DNA from: Thelonectria olida
Taxonomy: Eukaryota; Ascomycota; Sordariomycetes; Hypocreales; Nectriaceae
Direction: 5' to 3'
NCBI GenBank assembly: GCA_020736575.1
Contig: JAGPYM010000056.1
Coordinates: 84,931-148,930, forward strand
DNA length: 64,000 bases
Shown here: positions 53,001 through 62,700 of the stretch, in pieces
Position numbering within the stretch: the first letter of the stretch is position 1
How the letters are laid out: every line of letters begins with the position of its first letter
Made by a program: the position numbers and the translations under genes
Notes under the pieces: model-generated
What the model saw: only the letters and a program-made list of their open reading frames with translations
The model's database searches: none
What the model was told of the DNA's origin: nothing

Positions 53001-54454
53001 ACGGCAGCCAACGCCCAGTCGAGCATGCTTGAAAGTTACACTCCCCGACCAAATGGAACAGTACCCAACATTGCCTGGATCGCATTGTCAATAACTAGGT
53101 GGTTTTCTTAGTACACTTGAGTAATAAGTGGAACTTGTCGGAAAGCTAGCACGGCATTTTGATGGTCTTGATGTGTGTATTGTCTCTCTGTAGGAGGTGT
53201 CCTCCGTGATCGATCGGGTGTTCATCTCCCCCTAAACGCATCAGGTCATCCCCAGGCCCTGACGCGGCCCCTGGCGTCACCATTTGACCACCCTATCCAA
53301 TGCTCTGTACATGATCCAATCTAACAGAACTTTCCCATTCATAACTCCCTAGTAGGTACCTTGGTGAACGCAATGATCGCTGTTACCTACTAGGTATAGG
53401 CTGAATATTGTTCATGTGATAACTAGGTACAAATCGGATTCCCTAATCAGGTTAGTCTTAGAATCGAGACTTCCCTGCCAAGGGTGAATTCCCGACCTTC
53501 TCCTACAAACACCCGATCCGACGTTTTTTTCATTCAACCACACACAACACGAGCTCAAACTTGACGACACACTTCACCTTCCCTCAGCATGGCGTGCGAC
53601 TGTTGCGGCCCTCCGGACCCAGGCAGAAACTGTGGATACCATGGCGCCAGTCAGCACACACGCGCGCTAAACGGTCAATGAGAGAGGAGTGTGCTATTTT
53701 TACGGCGCTTAGAGTAGTGACATGGTCCGTGGTACTGGGGCTGGTGGAAGGACATGTGGCGGCCCGAAACGAGTTGGTGTCGAAAGGGTAACTTGTAACA
53801 GGCTGGACAGGGGCTCTGGACGAAGATGCAACATGTAAGGCTTTTATGGGACGGGTTGTCGGGCCAAGGCTCGTGTTACGAAGTTGGTAGGAAAGATGCG
53901 AAAAGAAGACAATAGCGCGGAATGTTACTCATTCGGGCACATGCAAAAGATCCAAGACACTGGTTGGCGATGCGCAAGTACATACGCAAAATACGTACAG
54001 TCGCGAGTTGAAGTATCACGTTCCGCCTTTTTGCTTTGAAGCTGTGAACAGATACAAAGATAGGAAATCCGTACTGTACGAAGTATTACAATATTGTGGC
54101 TTCCTTTCAACCGTCTGCCGCGGACCAATAGGTGAACGTTCCAACGATCTCGGTCAAGGATGGCACACCCCGGTGGCATCTGCGTCAGAAAGAAGACCGA
54201 CGACTCAGAATTGGCGGACTGCGGGAGGCCCGTCCGTGGATGATCAGGGTCCCAATCCGGTGGCCGGCATGTAAAAGCCCCGGTCCAATGACACGGCTTA
54301 CGCTGACAGGCACATCCCATCTCATTCCCCGGGGGGGGCCGCTAAGTTGGGGATTAAAGACCCCGTTTGGGACGGGACGGGACGGGACAGGACAAGGTTG
54401 ATAGTTTGGGGGGGTTTTGCTGCTACGTTCCATTGCTTGTGCAGACTTGCCGTA
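53001..54454. other. Long stretch without a supported gene
   Basis: Small palindrome-like pair CTAGTAGGTACC / TACCTACTAGGTA near 53350-53395. Frames at 53561-53791 and 53925-54320 show no domain. A run of GGGACGGGAC repeats lies at 54368-54393, just before the truncated pogo copy C. Confidence 0.45.
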
Positions 54455-55931
54455 TAATGTACTATCTGATCTAGAGGAACAGATCATTGTTCAGTTCATT
54501 CTCGACCTGGATTCGCGAGGATTTCCCCCGCGACTGCGTGGTGTTGAAGAAATGGCCAACCGACTGCTCGCTGACCGCAACATGCCACCTGTTGGCAAGC
54601 GCTGGGCTTCTAACTTCGTCAAGCGACACGAAGAGCTTAAGACGCGTTTTTTTCGTAAATACGACTATCAGAGGGCCAAATGCGAAGATCCAACTATTAT
54701 TCGCGATTGGTTCAGGCTCGTGGAGAACATAATCGCGAAATATGGTATCAACCTAGCTGATATCTACAACTTTGATGAGACTGGCTTTATGATGGGCCTC
54801 ATTGCAAGCGGAATGGTTGTCACAGGTGCAGAAAGGCGTGGAAACCCAAAATCAGTGCAGCCTGGAAACCGGGAATGGGTTACGGTCATCCAGGCGATCA
54901 ATGCCGAAGGCTGGGCGATCGCGCCGTTCATCGTGGTTGCGGGCCAATATCACCTCGCTAGTTGGTACCAAGAAAGCAACCTCCCGGGCGATTGGGCTAT
55001 TGCGACGACTCAAAATGGCTGGACAGATAACGAGACAGGTCTTGAGTGGCTAAAGCACTTTGATCGGCATACAAAGGCCCGATCAACCGGTGGCTATCGT
55101 CTTCTGATCCTCGATGGGCATGACAGCCACCACTCGACCGACTTTGAGAAATATTGCGAAGAGAATAACATTATTACGCTTTGTATGCCGCCTCATTCGT
55201 CTCATTTACTTCAGCCTCTTGACGTCGGGTGCTTTGGGCCGCTCAAAAAAGCCTACGGTCGAGAAATTGAGCAGTTAATCAGATGCTTTATAACCCATGT
55301 TTCAAAGGCCGAGTTTCTCCTAGCCTTTTATGCCGCCCATAAAGCCGCCATGATAAAGAGTAATATTGAGGGAGGTTTTCGAGGGGCCGGACTTGTTCCT
55401 TTGGACCCAGAAAATGTCATATCAAAGCTTGATGTGCAGCTACGGACTCCAACACCGGTTGAGGAGGACGTTAGCCTCCCTGACCTTTGGGTCTCAAAGA
55501 CCCCAAAGACTGTGCTTGAAGCCAGCTCGCAGTCTGAATACCTCAAAAGACGAGTTAGAAGGCATCAAAGCAGCTCTCCGGCATCTATTATTGTGGCGCT
55601 CGAGTCATTTTCCAAGGGAACAAAGGCAATAATGCATCAGATGGCATTATTGAAGTCTGAGAACCAGATCCTTCGACAGGCAAATGAGACGCTCAGTAAA
55701 CGGCGCAGAGTTAAAAAAACCCGCCTTCGTAAAGGAGGGAAGATGACTCTAGATGAGGGAAGGGATAAAATTGATCAGAAGGACATTGATGCGCAGATAG
55801 TGGCCGAATCGTCGAGAAGTGGTGGTCAAGGAAGGTCGGCGCCGCCAAGGGAAAGGCGCTGTGGAACATGTGGTAAGGCCGGTCATAACTCAAGAACCTG
55901 TCAGGTTGTAATTGAGACATCTGGAGAATAG
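54455..55931 (+). pseudogene. Pogo-like transposase C, lacking the first HTH domain, otherwise open
   Basis: The frame is open from 54417, but recognisable transposase starts near 54455, equivalent to about residue 52 of copy A. The N-terminal psq helix-turn-helix is therefore missing, replaced by LLRSIACADLP-type flank. The CENP-B-like HTH (PPRLRGVEEMANRLLADRNM), all three catalytic acidic sites (YNFDETGFMMG, LILDGHDSHHST, QPLDVGCFGPLKKAYG), linker, coiled coil (MHQMALLKSENQILRQANET) and zinc knuckle CGTCGKAGHNSRTC are intact without stops. The catalytic part could be active, but specific end recognition should be impaired. About 492 residues. It is the best preserved of the three related copies. 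Confidence 0.86.
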
Positions 55932-56008
55932 TATAGCGATTAGTTTTAATTAATTAAATATTGTGTTATGTTTTTATTTAAGTTCTTGTGTTGAAGGTTG
56001 TGAAAAGT

Positions 56009-56072
56009 GCGACGCACGCTTGGATGCGACGCACGCTTGGATGCGACGCACGCTTGGATGCGACGCACGCTT
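56009..56072. repeat. 17-bp minisatellite, 3.8 copies
   Basis: Unit GCGACGCACGCTTGGAT, three complete and one partial copy. It lies just inside the right end of pogo element C. Copy A has a single related GCGGCGCTCGCTTATGGAT at the same place. Confidence 0.93.
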
Positions 56073-56083
56073 ATCAAGTACGT

Positions 56084-57231
56084 TAGTTATAGTAGTGATT
56101 TGCATTGCAAATGGTCTCGCACAAGTACATAGTCGTACCTCTACGGTGACCTACCGATGCACCCTACCAACCCTGCATAGATTTTCGGTACGTAGTTGGA
56201 GGCCTGCGAACAGACATCACTCTTGCGTAAATCCATCGTCTTGTTATCTTGTCGCGTAGCTTCACCAAATTCGAGGCCTCGGAGATACAGTAGTTGTGCT
56301 CCGAACTTGTCTTGCCTCTTGTCTTGCCTCTTGTCGTGCCTTTTGTTAATTGTGTGATAAAGTAAGTACTGATATTCAATAAAGTAGATAGATAACTAGA
56401 GTATGTTCGGTAGACTTTTTGACAGGACATCGTCGGCCGCTGTGCACACCTCCGACCTGTTCACATTACTTCCTAACTCCAGTTGACGTATACCTGGAGC
56501 TGTTGTATCGTATAAAAAGGAAGGAATTCGTAGTTAAGATAGTTGACATGCCATTCCTGCCACACAAACAAGAGAATAGTTGTAGAGTCCAATTGCTGCA
56601 CCCAAAGTTGAGAAAGAGAGAGAAGCATAAACAAACAAGAACTGAAGGAAAGAAACCCCAAATAATGTCCGCTCATCCATCATCGTTTTCGTTTATATCT
56701 CCTAAGACCATCCAACTCGGCCGAGTGCAACAAAGGTCGCCAGTACTCATTTCGCCCAGGCGCCAAAGAGAAACCATAACAATACCATAGGGAGAAACCC
56801 CCATCTTGGCAAGCATGAAACAAAAGAAGTAAACCAATGCGTCATTCCCTTGGGTATTGAAGCGAACCAGCAGCAGTAGTAGTAGTGCTGAATGAAACCG
56901 AGCCAAATCCTCGCCCTCAACAAGCGCTCGTAGAGAGCTGTGGTATCTGTTTCCTGAAAGAAAATCGTCGTGAAACGCCCCAATACAAACAATTCCATCT
57001 TCGTATGCGTCACCATGAGCCCACCCTGGTAACAGGGATGGCTAGTCAACACAATACATGTCCCAGTCTACATCTCGGTGCTCGTCTGCCGCAATCCCAT
57101 CCCCTCACCAAGGAAATAAGAGAGGGGAAAAAAGATTAGAAAGTAAGGCGCAGGACAAAACCGCCTGCCACCTTACCGGAGGCTTTAGTGCCGAGAGACC
57201 CATCAATGGAGTCGATTGCCATCTCCCACTC
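56084..57231. other. Intergenic; no gene supported
   Basis: Contains direct repeats of CTTGTCTTGCCTC (three near-copies around 56305-56345). Probably includes the 3-prime region of the Grainyhead/CP2 gene. No domain in any frame. Confidence 0.45.
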
Positions 57232-59965
57232 TTACTTTACCCCCGAAGACTGTTCAATTCCTTCAATCTCGAGGGTCATATCTTAGCCTTCTTTGAGTTC
57301 GACAACATCATCGTCACACTCGACCTCCAACCCATTTTGGGTTGTATGAACTGTCCGGGTGACCTGAGACGGGTCAATCCCCCATTTTGCGGCAGTCCGA
57401 TTGGTCAACTCTTTCAAGGACGTCTGCATCAAGTAGACTGCCCGGTGGTACTCTTTCCGTTCTGGCTCTTGCGGGTTACGGCGGATAATATAGAAGCAAG
57501 CCACAGGTTTGGGTCCTCGTTCAAGTGGAGGTCGATACGAAGGGTCGACACCAATGGCCTCGATCCAGCCGCTAAAGTTTCCGTCGTAATCTGCTTTATT
57601 GACCTTCATCGGCTGGTCCAAGCCCTTGCGAGACACACCACCGGTGGAGTCAAAGTTCTGCCATTGACCTCCACGACCAAGAGCGGAGGTTTGTGACGCC
57701 AGCGACAGCGAGCTAGGGGATGGGAAGATCATGGATCCTCTCATCAAGCTGCGCCCGCTTCTAGCTTGCCAGTTGGGACCATCACGACCTTCGATTTTGG
57801 TATGAGGCGATACGTCTCCGGGAAGTGAGACAGAGTGCAGATCAGGATCGTCAAGCTCCTCACCACGAAGGAAGAGAACGCTCACAGGCCGAGTACTTGT
57901 GAAAATGCCCTGGAGAGTTTAAAGTTTGAGGTGTAGATCTTCTTCCAGGGAGACACGTCCTCCGGCGCCACCAGCTGAGCTAGCTGAGGACATTGACCAT
58001 GTTCGCTTGTGCTTGACAACTTTGCCGGGTCGATGAACATCTGTTTTCAAACCAGCGGTGGATCGCTTCCGTTTTCCAAAATCCTTCATACCACTCTCAG
58101 CTGCGCGATCTGCTGCTTGAGCTTATCGATCGACTTCTTGACGTGGGCGACATCGTTGGACAGTTTCCGCTCAGCTCCGTGATCTCGGAAGAGTTTGACT
58201 TTGCAGAAGCATACTTCGCAATTGATATCGGAGGAAGGTAGAGAGGAATCGGACGCGACTGGGTTAGTTTTCGTACAAAGTCTCACAGGAGTGCCCTTGA
58301 CACCCTTGGAGTGACTGAAGTCTGTGGAGAGAAGGTTGAAGCGGGCTGCAACGTTGACCTCAGGAATTCCAATAGTTCCAAGCGTCCAGATGACGGAAAA
58401 GCCATCGAAGGAATATGACTCGAGCTCCACGCGTGGTTTCTTGTCATCTCCCTCGACCGGTTGACCAGCCTCGACGAATTCAACCGCCTGGAGCTTTCCG
58501 CCTCTTTGGTGCGCTTCGTTGGTTCCTCTGCCTTCCTTCCAGAGACCCCAACAAACGCCTGGGCGTTGTCTTTGCTGATCATCTTCGAACGAAATTCGGA
58601 CATACGTGCGATATTTCGTCCCGGAGATAGTGGGCAGTGTGGCGTTGGTGTCGGCAATATATAATGAATATGCTTGCCCCTTGTTGAGATACGTGATCGG
58701 AATTTCATCTGCCTGCCTGATCATGGCAGTCGGCGCATTAAGAGTCGCACGGAATCGTAACTTTTCTGCGCTGGGTGGGGGTGGATGAGATATTTGTGTG
58801 TCAGGGAGCTGACGGTTCTGTACTCCAACGAGGGAAGGTGCGTTTTGAAAGGCGGAATCAATGGAGGGCATGGGCTCTTCAGGTGGTTCCGAGTCCATCT
58901 GGGCGCTATCCTGATCCATGGTCTCATACCCGGTCTCTTGATGGACAAAACTAGAGGGTGCAAATGCCGCCTGAGGTGGGGGTGCCTGGATGAACGGGTT
59001 GAAGTGGTGAAACCGATTGTGTTGACGGGTTTGGAATCCAGGTATTTCCATGACGCCGGCTCCAAGGCCCGATTGCATTCCCCCTCCCGATGTAGGCATA
59101 GACAACGGGTTCCTAGTCCCATCCCTAGACCCTGTCAAGACCGGCTGGCCGGAGGTCCGAGCTACCGGTCAGAGAGCCGTCTCAGCACTGCAACAACCCC
59201 TCAGCTAGGGCCTCACTGAGCAGATAGAAATAGGGCTCTAAGCCACTAGATTGAAGGAAATCAAGAGCCTTCCAATTACTTCCTTTGCAACCTGCTACTG
59301 AATCTGACAGACCCAGCGTAGGTGTATGGAGGTCACCGGTCTAGGGGTGGGATAGTGTGTTGGTACCGCCCGGAGTAGGCGTGTAGTAACCAGAAGGCGC
59401 ATTGGGTAACTGGGAGAACGACATCGAGTTTGGGTCTAGAAGAGATGGCGTGAACCTCCATGGATCATTCGTAGCCCGAGGGGTCGGGTCTTGGTCTCGG
59501 AAGGCATCCTGCCCTATGGGATGGGACCTGTGTAGCGATTTCGGTCAGCGATCTTCTTTGGAAGCGAACTGAAGTGTCAAGTGAATAGAATACGGTAGAG
59601 AGCCTGGATCATAAACCGGGCCTCTAAAATCGAGCATAGAACGATTAGGAAGACGAAATAGGTGATGGGCTTCAAAACTTACCTCCAAGGTTGTGGCGGT
59701 GCATGGATGATGGGGTCTTCGGCTGCAGCGGTTTGCGATATCGCGGGGACGGTCGTAGAGGAGCTGACCGCCGACACCTCGGGAAACTGCTGTCGGAAAT
59801 TGGCGAGCAGCTCGTCCCCCGGCTTCGCCGAATTTTTCCTGTACGAATATTAAACATTGTTGCTCGAATAAACAGCGAAATGAAATTAAGACTGCGCTAT
59901 GAAGGACATTTTGCATGCGACTCGAATTGCAAGCCGCGACAAGTTTCTCACCTTTGTCGAAACAT
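57232..59965 (-). pseudogene. Grainyhead/CP2-type transcription factor, recently inactivated
   Basis: Exons 59965-59952 (MFRQ), 59838-59683, 59527-59292 and 59131 onward join by good GT..AG introns. The CP2 DNA-binding domain is clear: RFRATLNAPTAMIRQADEIP, YRTYVRISFEDDQQRQRPGV, WKEGRGTNEAHQRGGKLQAV, LLSTDFSHSKGVKGTPVRLC, VKLFRDHGAERKLSNDVAHV, KKSIDKLKQQIAQ. Next come a KRKRS nuclear signal, KHKRTWSMSSASSAGG and a C-terminal ubiquitin-like fold. Four defects are seen: TAG at 59341-59343 (CAG to TAG), a one-base deletion at about 58097-58103, TAA at 57919-57921, and TAA at 57283-57285 (CAA to TAA, removing the last residues DMTLEIE). In moulds the Grainyhead-like factor controls cell-wall remodelling and separation of conidia. 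This copy is most likely a decaying duplicate, as the domain residues remain conserved. Confidence 0.85.
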
Positions 59966-60937
59966 GTCAATATCAGGTAAGCTCGGTGGCCTCAAACAAC
60001 AACTTTTCTCAGTAATTCTTAGGCAGCAAGATATAGTAAACTACGCAAGTGGTAATTTTACCCGTCTTGCGATCTTGCGACGACGATGATTGCACGAGTT
60101 GTCTAAAAGGCGATCGATGGATGTGCGTAGTCGTTGCTCATGGAGGTCTGCCAAAGAGAGCGGAGCCCAATTTTCGGAGGAGGGGCGGAGGACTGCGGCG
60201 CGTCGCAGACGAGGGCGTGGGACAAGACGAAGCGCTTCGCGCGGGACGCTGTGGTTTTATCTTGTAGGAGGGATGAATACAAGTTCTTTTTCCAGCATCG
60301 TCTCGTCTTTGGGGGTTTGGACTCAATCGTCTACCCTTTTTCACTAGGTATTACTGAACGGTTGAGAGAGTTGGAGCCCGCTTGACAAGAGGAGTCGCTC
60401 AACACCTACGTCGCAACAGGCCGCCTCAAGTAGAAAGGGGCTGCAACTCGAGTCGTAAGCTCCCGCGCTAGAGGTGGAGTCGCAGCAAGAGAGTAGGCTA
60501 GGCCAGATAGCGGGCGAGAAATAGCCCAAGGCAGATCGCAGACAGGTAGTCCAGAATCGGTTCGTAGCGGTTTAACTCCAATTTAGATTTGCTTCATTGT
60601 ATTCATCCCTGTGGATAACTTTGATCCGTCTTAATTCAGTTGCATTATCTATGGGTGCCTCGTCTCCAGTGTACTACCCCCTTCTTCAATCTGCTGTTAA
60701 ACATATGTTACTAGTCTGATGAATATCGAAGTGCATCGATACTCGCAGATGATATACCAGGCTACATCGCTCAAGCTATCTCTGTTCCATTCACGGCTTT
60801 CAACAATTGCGAATTCTCCCCACTGTGATAAGCATTAACCCCAAGAGAATAGTGTGCACCGAATAGATGCGCCTTTCCCGCCTTGCTATAGAAAACCAAG
60901 TTTGGGTCATAACCCGAGCCCTGGTCGTCGCGGTGTA
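59966..60937. other. Promoter side of the CP2 pseudogene; no gene supported
   Basis: Frames at 60049-60385 overlap in several phases without domains. Confidence 0.5.
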
Positions 60938-62107
60938 TCAAACGCCCAGCATGGCTACAAAGTCGGTCTCGTTTGCAAAATGCTCTGTAGTGTGGACGTA
61001 TTTGCTCAAAGGGTGTTCAGTCCCATCTTTCACCTTCCAGTCGATACTTGGGTTCCCAAAGGTAAATATTCTTAGCCTTTCCTTAATGATTCGTCTCTGA
61101 GGGGAGCCTTTCGGAGTCTCTGTTACCAGCGCCTGTAGCGCTAGGCGCAAGACCAGGCAACCCTGAGAGTGCGCGATCATGACGACTTTGTCGGGGACCT
61201 TACCAGCGGCGGGCCATAGAGCACCCCTAAGCTCTTGCTCGAGGGCCTTCTGGGCAGCCTTGCTACTCTGTGTGCTTTCGATAAGAGTATTTGGCTCAGC
61301 GTCCCTGCGTTCGCCGCAACACTCGATAAAGTCCCAGAGGATGCCGTCGCTTCTGTTGTATACTCCTGTGACTTCTCTGTTGAAGGTGTCACGGATCTTG
61401 TCGCACGACCGTTGAAACCAAAAGAATTCGTTTGCAATGCCGTTGATGAAGAGCCATTTCTCATTTGGTGGAGACGGAGGCCCGCCGTGAAGCGCTGAAA
61501 TGTACGTTGGTGATGGAGGGTTGGCATTTGCATCAAAGTCGCTGCGTAGACTGACGTTTAGTTGAACGTCGTCGAGCCCGTTTGGCATTTTGCCTCTGCC
61601 CATTTTCAGAATGGCAACAATGGTCAAAGCTACCCGCTGTGCTTGGCAAACCACAGCGTTTCTGTTCTCTGGTAGCCATAAGTCGAGTTCATTGTACGGA
61701 TTGTCCATGCCTTGGAACTCAGCATCTGGGGTTTCGGTCGCATCATCAGCGGCCGGAAATCTACCCAAGACACTCCCAGGTTTGACGAGATCGTATAGGA
61801 ACTGGCCCAATTCGGGCAGATGGTTTAATATGAAGTTTAGGGAGGACTTGTTGACGCCGTTGGTAAAGATAGCCCTCCAAATGAGGGCTGCGCCGCTGAG
61901 GCTTTGTGTCATGGCTTCGAGAGACCGATTTATCACCTGGAGGATTGCATCGACCACTGATGTGTCACCTGCAGCGACGAACACCTTCATCGCCCACGTG
62001 AGAACGGCGCCGGCTATGTATGAGCCGAGTGTGCGAAGTGTAGGGCGTATTTTCGAGGTCATGTTTGCGAGGCGCGTCGTGAATGCTCGGATCGAATTTT
62101 GTTCCAA
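60938..62107 (-). CDS. Putative alpha/beta-hydrolase (lipase-like)
   Basis: A single exon of 389 codons, open throughout. The N-terminal 120 residues are mostly helical with no clear signal peptide. The hydrolase-like core shows EKWLFINGIANEFFWFQRSC (residues 216-235, an oxyanion-strand position) and the nucleophile elbow VVMIAHSQGCLVLRLALQAL with Ser314 in A-H-S-Q-G. RIFTFGNPSIDWKV and TTEHFANETDFVAML follow; they carry acidic and His residues that could complete the triad. The A instead of G before H is common in this family. Homologues I recall continue for some tens of residues after ETDFVA.LGV, while this frame stops there, so the C-terminus may be short or an intron may follow. Substrate unknown. 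Confidence 0.68.
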   Translation of the reverse strand: MEQNSIRAFTTRLANMTSKIRPTLRTLGSYIAGAVLTWAMKVFVAAGDTSVVDAILQVINRSLEAMTQSLSGAALIWRAIFTNGVNKSSLNFILNHLPELGQFLYDLVKPGSVLGRFPAADDATETPDAEFQGMDNPYNELDLWLPENRNAVVCQAQRVALTIVAILKMGRGKMPNGLDDVQLNVSLRSDFDANANPPSPTYISALHGGPPSPPNEKWLFINGIANEFFWFQRSCDKIRDTFNREVTGVYNRSDGILWDFIECCGERRDAEPNTLIESTQSSKAAQKALEQELRGALWPAAGKVPDKVVMIAHSQGCLVLRLALQALVTETPKGSPQRRIIKERLRIFTFGNPSIDWKVKDGTEHPLSKYVHTTEHFANETDFVAMLGV

Positions 62108-62700
62108 CGAAACATATTAACAAGATAGGGCGAGGAACACAACACAAAAGGTCTAGGTAATATGAAGACATACGAGAGACTTCTGAACAATATAGCAGTT
62201 GGTATACGGGTGTCTCCCTAGGTTCACATGTCATATAATTGATGAGAGCGCAAGGGTTTCAGCGCAAGGGCAGGGAGGGGAACGATGCCATGGCTGAAAA
62301 TAGTGGTAGCACAACAATCTTAAGCCACTTATATGATATGACGAGATGAATACGACATCTTACCAGCATACTCCTCCTGGCACGGCAGGATTATTTGCTC
62401 TTATGGACTCCCGTGTGACTCGTATCTGTAGGCTACCTAAAACCATGCCTAAGCCACTGCAATATCCTTCATCATATGTAGGATGAATACGAAATCTTAG
62501 CCAATAGTGAATCTTAGCTAAAAATACTTCTCAACAACATTAGGTAGTTCTTTAGTTTTTTCAAAACTGGTTCATATTGCATCATAGTGACATCTCAACC
62601 TACATACCCCCCCTCGCACTTACAAATATCGCACGTTGAGGGTGATCCAATGGGATGAAGGGCCGGCTATGATATGCCCCCCAACAGAGCAATCTACAGC
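62108..62700. other. Intergenic; no gene supported
   Basis: Separates the hydrolase promoter from the 3-prime end of the oxidoreductase. No domain seen. Confidence 0.5.

Larger units (their letters stand above)
54455..56083 (+). mobile_element. Pogo-like transposon C, 5-prime truncated
   Basis: The transposase begins in mid-protein at about 54455 (LSDLEEQIIVQFILDL). No left inverted end is found. The right end finishes CAAGTACGT at 56083, followed by TA. A 17-bp minisatellite lies in the 3-prime subterminal region. Confidence 0.82.

Noticed and set aside
53340..53400. Palindromic GTAGGTACC/ACCTACTAGG as a transposon end
   Set aside because: Too short, and no partner sequence or target duplication found.
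55990..56080. CRISPR-like spaced repeats
   Set aside because: Units are directly tandem without spacers; the genome is eukaryotic.
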